NCBI GenBank assembly: GCA_012932295.1
Contig: JAAONU010000010.1
Location: forward strand, 24,798,977-24,862,976
Source of the DNA: Cyclina sinensis
Taxonomy: Eukaryota; Mollusca; Bivalvia; Venerida; Veneridae
Reading direction: 5' to 3'
DNA: 64,000 nucleotides
Part shown: positions 22,673 to 34,116 of the stretch, one piece after another
How the letters are laid out: the number at the start of each line of letters is the position of its first letter
How positions within the stretch are numbered: position 1 is the stretch's first letter
The notes under the pieces: generated by a model
The model's input: the letters and a program-made list of their open reading frames with translations, nothing else
Database searches by the model: none
What the model was told of the DNA's origin: nothing
Translations under genes and position numbers: made by a program

Positions 22673-23639
22673 CTGAAACTATACATGTTGCTGTCTCCAA
22701 ATTAGATCTGGAATATATTAAAAGATATCAATGGTTCAGTTTCACATAAATTAAAACATAAAACAAAATGAAATTCATGCTATTTAATGAAGAATCAATT
22801 TGTGAGCTTTCAATGGTTACAAAACAGTTGCTATTAAATAAAGAAACAAATATCTCATTATCACATTTCCCTTTTGATATGTGCTTTTTACTTAATTCTC
22901 TCAAGAAATCAGTGTCTTTCTTTCCATAATAAGTAGGACTTATTTCAACTCTGATAATGTTTACCACAAATTGATTTTAAGATATTTTGTCAATTTTGTA
23001 TATATGTTTTTTGCATTCTTAAAACTGAGAACATTACACCGTCTTCACGTCTTTCGATATAACACAAATAAAACCGCACACCAATGATTTCTTCAAAATT
23101 ATGGGAGATCAATTCGCTTTTTACAATTTTAGACAAACAAAGGCATAATTAAATCTAAACAAAAATATTACCTGCATGAAAGTCTGCATCTGAAAGTCTG
23201 GTTCTATGGCTGAATAGAGGAGTTCACTTTCATGTAGTATCAACATTCTAAAACTGGTTCAATTCTCCTGATTACAAAGGAAGTACAGATCTGTTATCTT
23301 CATATTCTTCAAATCATTCTAAGCATTAACATGTGTTCATTTGCACTTGGCTATTATATAAACAAACGTCAGGGGTTGAACATTGATCAGAAATGTCTAT
23401 ATTATGATTGACCAGATGTTAAATAATGTTCTAGCTCTATTCTTTATACAAGTAAAACATTATTCTAGCTCTATTCTGTAGACACGTAAGGCTTTTGAAA
23501 TTCAGGCAGTCTAAGCAGGAACTAACTTTAACTTGTACAAACGGAATATTATTTACACAAACCAAATATTTTTATCATTCTTTTTCCTGACCATTTTCTT
23601 ATTTCAATGATATATTTTAGCTTGCACTAAGGTTATAAT

Positions 23640-23912
23640 GGTTTGGTTTATTAGGGTTTAATGCCATTTTAACAGCTAAGGTCATATTCCGGCGGTCAGT
23701 CCACCTAACCAGTGTTCCTGGGTATCCAACCAGTTTACTAACCAGTTTCTCCGCAAATGACTACTTCCTCACTTGCTTCAGAGGTGAGGGACAAATGTTC
23801 TATAGATGAAAATATCATGGAGAAATTTTGCCGGCCCTAATGGGGATTGAACTGGGATCGTCAAGTTTGAAAATCCAATGGTCTACCGATTGAGCTAACC
23901 TGGCCGGCTGCT
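23640..23912 (-). mobile_element. tRNA-derived SINE
   Basis: Read on the minus strand from 23912, the head is tRNA-like (gccggccaggttagctcaat, box A TTAGCTCAATCGG; box B AGTTCAATCCC about 45 nt on), closed by ccctaatgggg/ggccggc pairing sequence. A non-tRNA body follows to about 23640. The strand follows the Pol III promoter direction. Confidence 0.75.
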
Positions 23913-24354
23913 AAGGTTATACATACCAAATTAAAACACTGCAACATCAAGTCAAGCTATCATTAACTTACCTTGTGGATTAATCATGAATGGCCATTTT
24001 CTACCTATCTTCACCAGGACAGCATTAATGTGATGATTTCATTTTTGTCACATATTCCCACACTGGGCTGGTTAAGTTAAATAATCATCCCAAACATAGT
24101 TTTCACTGTATCTGAAAGTTAATAACAAAATATAAATACCAACTTTTTGAACAGGGAAACAATCTCACAAGTCATACAGCAGATTGCTGATCTGTAAATA
24201 AACAGAATCCTAATCTAGTACAGTTTATAATCTAAATCAGTCAAATACTCTGCTCTGAAAACAATATTCAATCAGTTTATTGACAGGAAGTTAAGCTATC
24301 GCAAATGACAAAAGGTAAAAAAGGTAAAATAATAATAAAACAGGAGATGTTTGT

Positions 24355-25110
24355 GAAACACTTATGCCCCCCTGGCAGTATACATTATGGGCAATGTACA
24401 TGGAAATGAAATTTACCTTTTGAACTTAAAATCAATAGGGGTTATCTACAGGTACTATCTGAGATGCATCAACCTTTCAAGTATGACACGTCTTAGCTAA
24501 AACTAGACCTAGATTTTCTTATGATAAATCTGTATACCAAATTTTATTTCAGTATGTGCAACATCTGCAAAGAAAATGAACGGAAACTGCAAATAATAGG
24601 AGTATTTCCGAAGTCCAAGGGGCATAACTCTGTCAAAAATTGCTCAATCGTACCAAAAACTGAACTTGATCTAGATATTCTTATGATTAATCTGTATACT
24701 AAATTTCATTTCGGTATGTGCAATCTCTGCGAAGAAAATGAACGGAAACTGCAAAAAAATGGAATTTTTCTAAGTCCAAGGGGCATAACTTTGTCAAAAA
24801 TTGCTTGATCAAACCCAAAACAGAACTTGACCTAGATGTTCTTATGATAAATCTGTTTACCAAAATTTATTTCAGTATGTGCAATCTCTGCGAAGAAAAT
24901 GAACGGAAACTGTTGACTGTTGGTGGAAATACAGACAGACCAACAGACAGCAGCAAAGCAATATGCCCTCCCTTTTTCAAAGGTCGGCATAAAGAACAAG
25001 CGCTGTGTTCAAAAAAATGTCATGCCCCCGGCACGGCCTCAAAATTCTAAAAGTTTTGTGACAGACAGACAGACCAAAAACAATATGCCCTCCCTCTTGG
25101 GGCATAGAAA
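24355..25110 (+). mobile_element. Tandem-unit element, ~160-bp units ×3
   Basis: Starts near gaaacacttatgcccccctg and ends tatgccctccctcttggggc. Internal units share cttgacctagat…cttatgat (24518, 24684, 24841), gcgaagaaaatgaacggaaa and tccaaggggcataact. A cagacagacc run precedes the end. The three + strand ORFs across it are made of the repeat and are not genes. Confidence 0.7.
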
Positions 25111-25869
25111 CAAATGGTGCATAGAAAGAGCTAAAATGGTCAATAGAAAATCAAAACAAAGCAAATGTTTTCACAATAATTGTTTTTAAATTGACAGCAG
25201 CATTAAAGAGCTTTACATTAAATTCTGAATGAGTATTTTAAGTATGCATTTTTTTTCTTACCACTTTTTGAAAAGTAGGGAACCTTGACCACTGGCAATG
25301 ATACTGCGCATACTTTAAGGTCACTATATATCACCATCATTTGTCACAAAATAATTTCACTCCATAATTTTTGAAGAAAGGACATCTTCCTACAGAACGA
25401 TTAATGTCAATGGATCTAGCTGAAGTACAAAGAAGAATCTCATATATTTTTCACATCAAAACAGTTAAGTGATGTAAATATGACAAGATACATATCTGAA
25501 ATCTGAATTTGAGAAATTTTACCCAAAGTACTGTTTTCTTAAAGTTGATCAATTTATGCACTATATAAAACATACAAGACACTCTTTAATACAAATCAAT
25601 TCACAGAGTAAGCAGAATAAGCTTTTACATCTACTTTGTTCTCCTCCGCTTAAATGTGAACTATCTTCCTAGATAAAACAGACTTTTGAATATATAGGAT
25701 GCTGGAAGTAGAGAGTACTATTTCAAATGTTAAAATTTGTTAAATTGGTCAAAAAAGTAAAAACTGGTGTAAATACTCACTTAATTCAAAATGTTAAACA
25801 CGAGTAGTTAAAGCACTGTTGTTGCATGTCAATTGTAACAGGGTCACTTTTTAGGGTCTTGTATTTATG

Positions 25870-26835
25870 GTAAAAACAAGTGGGCAATGATGGCCCTAAA
25901 TCGCTCACCTGAGTCTCATTGCTCATGTTACAAATATCATTATTGGTTTTTATAGGTGCAAGTTTGAAAGCTTTGCAATAAGTTTGAAGACTCTGGGTGA
26001 AATGGTACTTAATTCTTTTAGCAGAAGTAGTTTTACTCTACAGGTCCCAGTGACTTTGACCTTTGACCTACAGTCCCCAAAAACAATAGGGTTCTTCTAA
26101 TATAATTACCCTATAAAGTTTGAAGGTTCTGGGTGTAATGATACTCCAGTTACTGAGAAGAAATAGTTTTCACTCTACAGGTCCCTGTGACCTTGACTTT
26201 TGACCTACTGACCCTAAAAATGATTGTTCTTTTACTGAGTAAAGACAATCATCCTATGAAGTGTGAAGGCACTGGGTAAAATGGTACTCCAGTTACTGAG
26301 CAGAAACAGTTTTACTCTACAGGTCCCTGTGAACCTAACCTTTGACCTATGGACTCAAAAACAATAGAGTTCTTCTAATACAATTATCCCTTAAAGTTTG
26401 AAGGCTCTGAGTGTAATGGTGCTACAGTTACTCTGCAGAAATAGTTTTCACTCTACAGGTCCCTGTGACCCTGACCTTTGACATACTAGCCCCAAAAACA
26501 ACATGGTTCTTCTATTTCGTAAAAGCAATCATCCTATGAAGTTTGGAGGCTCTGGGCGAAATGGTAATCCTGTTATTGAGTGGAAATGGTTTTCACTCTA
26601 GAGGTCCCTCTGACCTTGACCTTTGACCTACTGACTCAAAACACAAAAGGGATTATTTGTACTCAATAAGGGCAATAACCCTGTGAAGTTTGAAGGCTTT
26701 GGGTCAACTGGTACTCAAGTAATTGAAAGGAAACGAAGTGTGAAAGACAGACAGACAAACAGACACCCATGGACAAGGCAAAAACAATATGTCTCCATCA
26801 GAAGGGCAGGGTTGGGGTGGAGACATAACAATGAA
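25870..26835 (+). mobile_element. Tandem-unit element, ~140-bp units ×5
   Basis: Begins aagtgggcaatgatggccct and ctcacctgag. Units carry caggtccctgtgaccttgac at about 26041, 26178, 26320, 26457 and 26601, with aagtttgaaggctctgggt and ccagttactgagcag boxes. Ends with gaaagacagacagacaaac and catcagaagggcagggttgg. Confidence 0.75.
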
Positions 26836-26869
26836 CAATTGAAGGTATAGCCCTTGGTGTTTCAGAGCA

Positions 26870-28115
26870 GCAGATTTTTTAAGTTTTCCCTATAAAAATC
26901 CTTGTGTAAAATCAAATGATCCCCCGGGTGGGGCCAGTTTTAACCCCAGGGTCATGATTTGAACAAACTTGGAAGAGGTCTACTAGACAATGCTGCACAC
27001 CAAATATCTAAACTCTAGGCAATGTGGTTTCTGACAAGAAGATTTTAAAATCTTTTCCTATATATAATTACTCTATGTAAAACATGTGCGAGGCCTTTTT
27101 GACCCAGGGGCTATGATTTGAACAAACTCGGTAGAGGTCCAGTAGAAAATGCTGTACACCAAATATCTAAACTCTAGGCCTTGTGGTATCTGAAAAGAAG
27201 ATTTTTAAAATTTTTCCTATATAACTCTATATAAAACATGTGACCCCTGGGGCGGGGCCATTTTTGACCCAGGAGCCATGATTTGAACAAACTTGGTAGA
27301 AGTCCACTGGACAATACTGCATACCAAATATCTAAACTCTAGGCCTTGCAGTTTTTGATAAGAAAATTTTTTCAAGTTTTTCCTATATAACTCTATGTAA
27401 AACATTTGACCCCTGAGGCTTGGCCATTTTTGACCCAGGAGCCATGATTTGAACAAACTTGGTAGAGGTCCACTGGACAATGCTGCATACCAAATATCTA
27501 AACTCTAGGCCTTGCAGTTTCTGACAACAAGATTTTTTCAAGTTTTTCCTATATAACTCTATGTAAAACATGTGACTTCCAGGGCTTGGCCATTTTTGAC
27601 CCAGGATCCATGATTTGAACAAACTTGGTAAAGGTCCACTGGACAATGCTGCACACCAAATATCTAAACTCTAGGCCTTGTAGTTTCTGACAAGAAGATT
27701 TTTAAGTTTTCCCTATATAACTCTATGTAAAATCAATTGACCCCTGGGGTGGGTCAGTTTTGCCCCACGGTCATAATTTGAACAAACTTGGTAGAGGTTC
27801 ACTAGATGATGCTTCATACCAAATATCTAAGCTCCAGGCTCTTTGGTTTCGGAGAAGATTTTTAAAGATCCAACTTTTAAAATCTAATTTTAGCTCCAGT
27901 GAACCAGAAATGCAATGGACCAGAACCATTTGAACAATCTTGGTAGAGCTTCATGCAAGGAATATCCAAGGAAAGTTTTATTTAATTTGGCCCTTTGGTT
28001 TCAGAGAAGATGTCATTTGGATGAAAAGTTGAAGACGGATGGACGGACGGATGGACGACGGACAAAGACTGATCAGAAAAGCTCATCCTGAGCACTTTGT
28101 GCTCAGGTGAGCTAA
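26870..28115 (+). mobile_element. Tandem-unit element, ~165-bp units ×6
   Basis: The box caaatatctaaactctaggc recurs at about 27002, 27161, 27326, 27492, 27658 and 27821, with tgacccaggagccatgattt, gaacaaacttggtagaggtc and ttcctatataactctatgta. Ends in gacggatggacggacggatg and a ctcatcctgagcactttgtg / ctcaggtgagct inverted pair. The minus-strand 87-codon ORFs (27217-27646) are repeat-derived. Confidence 0.85.
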
Positions 28116-28768
28116 ATACAACACGTTGTTCTCTCTAAGGTATATAGTCCAGCCAGATGATTCATCTGTCAAAACATACTCCCAAATAATACAAATCAAA
28201 AGCACTGGAGATACTCAGGTATTCGGCTGATAAAACTAGTCTACATGCAGGTTCTTACCGTCATTTATTGCTGTGTAATATCGGATCATTCCGAAAAAAA
28301 AAAACTTCACACAAAGTATATAACTGGAATCTGATGTTCATGAACACTAATTGATATTTCATTAATAGTTTCACACAGACTTCTGAAGTGTATATCAGCC
28401 CTGAAAACAACAACAAAGAAACCGAATTAATAAAAGATCAAAGTCTGGTGCAGGTTTAATGAAAAATAAACATTGTTCCGATACAATGGGTATGCTATGA
28501 GAATGCTTTTCTTTAATTACTTCCACAAAACTTATGACAAAAGTTCTACCTACTGTCCTAAACAGTTTTTCATTTATATATAAGTTTTTGGACAATAATT
28601 AGCATGTTAGTTGTCGATCTCCCTTGAATACACTGTACTAATAAAATATTAGATAATCAGATTCTACTTAAAAAAAATGTACAGTAATATAAATATAACT
28701 TAGGAGAAACAGATCTAACATGGTAGATTATGTAGTAAAAACATGAATAGTCTGACTTACTTGGCCAG

Positions 28769-28847
28769 TTAGTGGAAGGAACTGCAAACCTCAAAGTTGA
28801 CTGAATACTGGCGGCTGACTCTTTTTTCTATGTCGGTGCAGTAGGAA
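28769..28847 (-). CDS. Terminal coding exon of second unknown gene
   Basis: After acceptor TTATTTCTAG the phase-2 frame encodes SYCTDIEKRVSRQYS, VNFEVCSSFH and TAA at 28769-28771. It joins in phase to the donor at 30033, giving GCRF-SYC across the join. A good donor (GGCCAA|GTAAGT) follows eight bases past the stop. The stretch 28761-28847 may therefore instead be a 5' non-coding exon of the next gene downstream (start at 22640). Phase agreement favours coding, but weakly. Confidence 0.38.
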
Positions 28848-30032
28848 CTAGAAATAACAATAAACTTTTTATCATCAGGTGGAATTGATTAAATGTAAGA
28901 CATATATTTGATAAAATTGAAACATTTCGACACTGAGGCAGAAAAAGAAAATAATCCAAACACTTTGAAACCAAGAATATAAACGCAGCGTTAAATAGAA
29001 ATCTGACAATTATGAAGCCTTACTAGTTTTACTGGATGTGTTAGTGAGAATATGAAACTAACCCCAGTTGCACAACCTGCCTCACTGATATCTGAATATC
29101 TGCCCAAGAACTATCTGTCTAACTACGTATTTATTGTTGTTACCAGTTGCCCAAATAACTGACAGTCCTGAAGAGTGTACATGTAGCTATACTTTAATTA
29201 ACATCAGGGGCATAGTCCAAGAGACAAAAGGGCTCTCTACGTTCTTTTATAAGCCCGGTGCATAGCACTAATATAATAGTCAACTGTATAATATATCAGC
29301 CGAAAGACAATCAAGTAGTGTGTATCAGACTCCAAACACCTGAAATACAAGTCAAGCACCTTAACACTTCACCACGGATCCACACATTTGCTATGAATAG
29401 TTTACCAGGCAACATCTCGTGATAAGAAAATATTAACAAAATGACTACAAGTAACATATTAATATAAGTATGAACACTTAAACATGTACAAATGTACTCG
29501 TCAAATGGCTTCGTAAACAATCAATAATCAATACATGTTATTTAGGAAAAGAATGCAAATACTGTTAAGAATTTACATCTTGTATTTTGAACGCATTCCT
29601 GCACAGGAAACTGTACCTAGAATGTTTGCTGAACGGGCATGCAACTCTTTCATGGCACATGCAACCTTTAATGGTAGGTACTCTCCCTTGGAATTAATCC
29701 CTGGCTGTATTCAGCCAAATCAGCATAACATTCACAAAAACAATACTATTATTGCAGAATATACTGAGTAATATCTCTTTTCATATTGGAAATATGTATA
29801 CAAATTTAAAAAGCCACATAAATGCCGGTAAAGCTACGAAATATTTTCCCTTGAGAACAAGAATGGGTGGAGTAAGAGCCACCAACTGCCTTGACACGCT
29901 CAATATTTTCAGATAAAAAATAAAACAGAACCCTAGCATAATAAAAGGAGGTTTGCTTATATTATTACCAATACAGTGTAGCTGACCACAGGCTCAGTGC
30001 AACCAAAAAATGAACTGGAAAAGTTTGCTTAC

Positions 30033-30139
30033 AATCGGCAACCAACATCGTGTTTTGACCTTTTTGCGAAGATAAAATTCTGACCAATGTTGTTGTCATC
30101 TACCTTGGGTCCGTATCCGGCACCTACAAGAAGATTGTC
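30033..30139 (-). CDS. Internal exon of second unknown gene
   Basis: Minus-strand exon with donor CGATT|GTAAGC and two possible acceptors: GATTTACAG (start 30139, phase 0, DNLLVGAGYGPKV…) or CTTCTTGTAG (start 30123, phase 1). The second is in phase with the exon at 31069-31136 and would read ANTG-AGYGPKVDDNNIGQN then FIFAKRSKHDVGC. Gly-rich, with no known motif recognised. The good coding frame and phase-2 donor argue for a real exon. Confidence 0.5.
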
Positions 30140-30389
30140 CTGTAAATCATGTTTTAAGATGACAGAGAAAAAATGGTTTTATTGTAACAACAAAATGTTT
30201 GCACTTAAAGAAATGATAATCCTAAGTATGATTTTAATTTATCGAAAGGACCGACTGACCAACTGACGTGACCATATGGAATGTAAACAAAATCAATGGT
30301 TTTTATTACAAAATATAAAAAAAACATTGTAAGTGATTTATTGGTTTTAAGATAGTTAAATGCCCTCTAACAGTAAAACCATATCTCGA

Positions 30390-30500
30390 GTTGACAATTT
30401 ACCTAACAATCGTTCCTCGGAAGAACCAGAATTAGACATTTACTGGGGCTCGAACCCATGACCATCAAAAAGTGAGAGGTAAAGCAATCTGAAGACAGGC
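30390..30500 (-). mobile_element. tRNA-headed SINE fragment
   Basis: Minus strand contains atgggttcgagcccc (box B) and shares its flank with the fragment at 16440-16660. It lies in the intron between the exons at 30033 and 31069. Confidence 0.55.
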
Positions 30501-30767
30501 AATTTTTCAACCATTGTCCTGGGAGATGTCCTGTAAGAAAATAAATTGGAAGCATGAATAAATAAAGGTAGTGAGAGAAAACAAAAATAGGCAGAACATG
30601 TTTTAGGCTTTTATGGAGTATGAAGCCAAAGCCTTAAAATGTCTATAATATAAAAAATTTTTTTTTCAAGTTCCTTTATATTTTGTTTCAGTTAACCATA
30701 TGTGACCCTCTCTTGAATAATTCTGGTAAAGGTAAACATTATCATTTATCAAGTAAATAATACATAC

Positions 30768-30808
30768 CAGGGCTTTAATTTACATTGTAAATGTAAATTA
30801 AAGCCCTG
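30768..30808. repeat. Perfect 19-bp palindrome with 3-nt loop
   Basis: cagggctttaatttacatt (30768-30786), gta, then its exact reverse complement (30790-30808). The CAGGG start recalls the hAT-like ends elsewhere in the window, so this may be two element termini fused without an interior. Confidence 0.9.
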
Positions 30809-31068
30809 TACATACTAAGTATCATAAGTCTGTTTAATGGTTTCTGACAAGTACATCTTTAAAGAGTTTGTCTAAAATTGTCTACAGATGTTAAACACTG
30901 ACTGCTGAATACAGTTTAATTTATATCAACTAACCTATGTTATGTTGGATTTTATTCTTATATATCTCCTATGTTTGCAAAGATGGAATGACTTCTGGAT
31001 AAAATAGAAAATAAAAACAAACAACTAAACAAACAGAAATCTACAGCTGATAATAAAATCAAACTTAC

Positions 31069-31136
31069 CTGTATTGGCAAATATCCTAATTCCATAAATC
31101 TGTTTGTTCATCACAGCACCAACTAAACAGTTCCTG
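31069..31136 (-). CDS. First visible exon of second unknown gene
   Basis: 68-nt exon between acceptor ACATTTATTAG and donor AATACAG|GTAAGT (perfect consensus), read as RNCLVGAVMNKQIYG then IRIFANTG, phase 2 in and 1 out. It contains an in-frame ATG, so it could also hold the start (MNKQIYGIRIF…). It lies only 140 bp downstream of the stop of the NACHT exon on the same strand, so it is either the start of the next gene or part of a transcript that bypasses the NACHT exon. Confidence 0.5.
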
Positions 31137-31278
31137 CTAATAAATGTTTGTTTATATCTGTATTACAGTGGTTATATGCAGTTAAATTATTTATACACAA
31201 AAAAATATGTCAAAACTATTTACACATGTGTAGAAATTTCAGCATAATGACGTCATATGATTGAACAGTTTTGTTTAT

Positions 31279-33770
31279 TTAATGTTCTCCTTTGATTGTT
31301 TTAAACTGAAATGTTTTGCTGCCAAAACTGTCCTCCTCCAGTTCCTTCAGCATCCTAAACTGTGATGATGTTTTTATTTTGTGTATCTGTCTTCTAAATT
31401 CTTCCCCAGGTTTTATTTCACAGTCCTTTATTTCTACTAAAACAGATTGGGGTAGTTCTTGTATCAGGTCAACTAGCTGACGCAATGATGAAGCCGCCAT
31501 TGTCACTTCGTACAACACAACATGTGTATTTCCAGGTAGGTTGCTGTCTGCTGCAGGATAATTTCTTAACTTCAACACAGGATCTGGGTCATATAACCAC
31601 GCTAGCTTACACTTCTCTAGTATGGCAAGGTTGATTTCTATTTCTGTCACAGGTATTCCACACAGTGATAACGTTCTAAGTTGTGAGTGTTGAAGTAATT
31701 CCAGTCTGCTCTCAGGACAGGGAGGCCACCCGTGGTCAGTACAGTGTAAGATCTCCAGCTTAATCTTTCGTAAACACTTTGTCCTGGATCTAGATATATA
31801 ATTATAGAACTCTGTCAACTCGCTGTGACTGAGTGAACACAAGCTGATATCTATCACTTCTAACTTGTTTAAACTTGTGACTTCCTTACACGGTAAACGA
31901 GACAAGTCTGAACTTGAACTAGATAAATATAAACATTTAACAGACGTTTTCAGTAGTACAGCAATATCATTGTCAAAGTCTCCACGGTACAATACTTTCT
32001 CCAGGTTGTCTAGACGAGTCAATGAGAAATAATCAATAACTTCACGTGTACTCTTGTAAGGTGTCTCATCCATGTCTATATAAACTGACTTAATATTTTG
32101 TTGATTTCGTGTTGTCAGGAGGCGGAGATTTTTGCGGTATTGTTCTTGTTTACATCTGTAACTAATAAAAACATCTTCAATACACAAACTGGCTTGATTT
32201 TCTTGTGACATTTCTTTACAACAAGAAACCCATAGGTCCTGGTATTCTTTTAGTGGATGATAATATACCCTTTCTACTGAACTCCTATATTTATGGGTTA
32301 TTTCATCATCATTTAAGATTTTAACCAACTCCTGTGAAATCAAAGATAACATGTCTGCATTGATGCCGCTAATAAACAGAAGAATTTTTGATATTTCCAG
32401 AATGTCTTTAATACATTTACATTTTGATTTCACAGTTTCTAATACTGAAGATTGATCAATAGAGGAACTCATGTATAGTGCCGCGAAATATTCCTGTATT
32501 GATTTATGTGAGAAAAATATTTTTCGTGTCTGTTTACACAATTTAGTATCATCTTTAGTTTGTGTTACAAGTCCTGTTTTAAGGCAGAAATCTAAACTCT
32601 CTTTCAGATATTGCTTTGCTACAGAGACGTGAAATACAAGAATATTTTCCTCTTTTGTTTCCCGGAATAACGTATGAAAAGCAAGCTCTCCTAAAGACAT
32701 GAGAAGCGAGTAAAACTTTACACAGTTTTCAAGTTCACTGAAACAATGAGAGATATCGCCTTGGGGATATGCTGGCATATGTGGAAGCTCTTTGTTCGTG
32801 TATTTCACTACAGTTCTTGCAAGCATCAGTTCGACAATATTGCTGTATAATTCAGAGAGAGTATTTCCTAGATTTTTGTTGTCACACCATAGACATAGCA
32901 TGAACATTAGCAGTATTGGAATTACTGCTAATTCCGGCACACGTTTTTTTTCCAGATCTGAATTAAAGTTATCTACTTTCTTTCTCAAGATGTCTTTATC
33001 TTTCTCGCCACTAACATGTGATATAAACGACTCTTTTAATTTGTCCTCTGATGTCTGGTTAAGCCCAGTAATTTCAAGTTTCTGTTCAATCTGGCTTGCG
33101 TTTATGCCACCCACGCTTAATTTCCAAGGTCGGGTGGTAGTCAGCACTGTAGTAGTTTCTCGGGCGGCCCTGTGTGGGATAAATTTATCCGCCCTTGTAC
33201 AGTTGTTTGCAGGGTGTTCCCATTCGTCTAGACCATCCAGTATTACCAAACATCTTTCTTTATTCAGGACATTTTCTAAATCCGTCTTATTATATCCTGT
33301 ATGCCCAAATCTTGGAAAGAGCTGGTTGAAAATCATATCTTCAACTGAACATTCGCTGGAACTGTCTCTTAGTAACACTAGAAAAACGAAATCGAATCCG
33401 CTCAAAATTTCAATTTCTTCGTCTGAGAAGTGGTTTTTATCCTCGTCCTGTGGATCCTTAGATTGACACCATGTTAACGCCAGTCTCTTGCTAAAAGATG
33501 TTTTGCCTAAACCTGCATCTGCCATTAAATAAATTTCTTTGTAAGAGTTTCGATGCTTCTTGTTTTCCTCGTATTTGTACAATATATTGCAGAATGGAAC
33601 CTTTGTTTTTTCTTCTTTCCCACCACCAATATTTCTTTTGACGTTCACAGAATGTATATCTGGCATAACATAGAATTTTAGGAGAGAGATATCTTCCTCT
33701 TCAATCATTGGCGACAATTGAATGGTAGCGTACTGTTGTCTGTAGGTGGCCTTCAAATCGTTCCTTAGAT
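31279..33770 (-). CDS. NACHT-domain (NLR-like) receptor, main exon
   Basis: A single 2492-nt exon follows acceptor ATACATTTTAG and is entered in phase 1. It gives 829 residues to TAA at 31279; no ATG lies at its start (the first codon of the long ORF is TTG), so an upstream exon supplies the N terminus. Numbering from the TTG: a pre-NACHT region (1-70); Walker A ADAGLGKTS (79-87; the first Gly of GxxGxGK is Ala); Walker B CLVILDGLDEW (169-179); sensor-1-like VLTTTRPW (204-211); a helical/winged-helix part ending in FSHKSIQEYFAALY (415-428), typical of animal NACHT proteins; then a C-terminal ~400 residues with weak leucine-rich periodicity (LNKLEVIDISLCSLS, LRTLSLCGIPV). NACHT proteins are cytosolic STAND ATPases that oligomerise on sensing infection or damage. 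No effector domain is visible in this exon. Confidence 0.92.
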
Positions 33771-34075
33771 CTAAAATGTATGAAAAAAAGAATTATAAGC
33801 TTGATGTGTTGAACAATCTATCATACACTAAACGATTTGCAATTCAAGCTCTGAATAAGTTATAAAAGAGTTATGTAAAAACAACAACAACTTCAACATG
33901 ACTAACCTACATCATTAATAGTTTAATACATGTACTTCATTATTAAATATGTTGAGAAAACGCTTTACGAATATATACATGAATAAAGGTCATACACTCA
34001 AGCAGACGGATTATTTGAAAGCTGTCATTATGGTTATTTCAACTATAAAAACACTGGCACTGTATAGACTCTTAC

Positions 34076-34116
34076 CACAGGAACTTGTAACTGTCGGAAC
34101 ACACATTCCTGCTAGA
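34076..34116 (-). CDS. Probable small upstream exon of the NACHT gene
   Basis: A 41-nt segment lies between acceptor TTGCTTCATAG and donor CCTGTG|GTAAGA on the minus strand. Its donor is phase 1, as the 33770 acceptor requires, and the join reads …TVTSSC-D-LRNDLKATY. It contains ATG at 34106-34104 in that frame, so it may be the start (MCVPTVTSSC…) or a linker exon after an N-terminal effector domain. Evidence is splice signals and phase only. Confidence 0.45.

Noticed and set aside
27217..27646. Two near-identical 87-codon minus-strand ORFs
   Set aside because: Produced by the ~165-bp tandem units; the similarity is DNA repeat, not gene duplication.
29781..29898. Alternative terminal exon after 30033 (…VSRQLVALTPPIL…)
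   Set aside because: Its acceptor (AAATATTGAG) lacks a pyrimidine tract; the exon at 28769-28847 fits the same phase with a better acceptor.
32792..33466. 224-codon + strand ORF
   Set aside because: Lies wholly antisense to the NACHT exon, is Ser/Leu-rich as expected for a shadow frame, and has no motifs.
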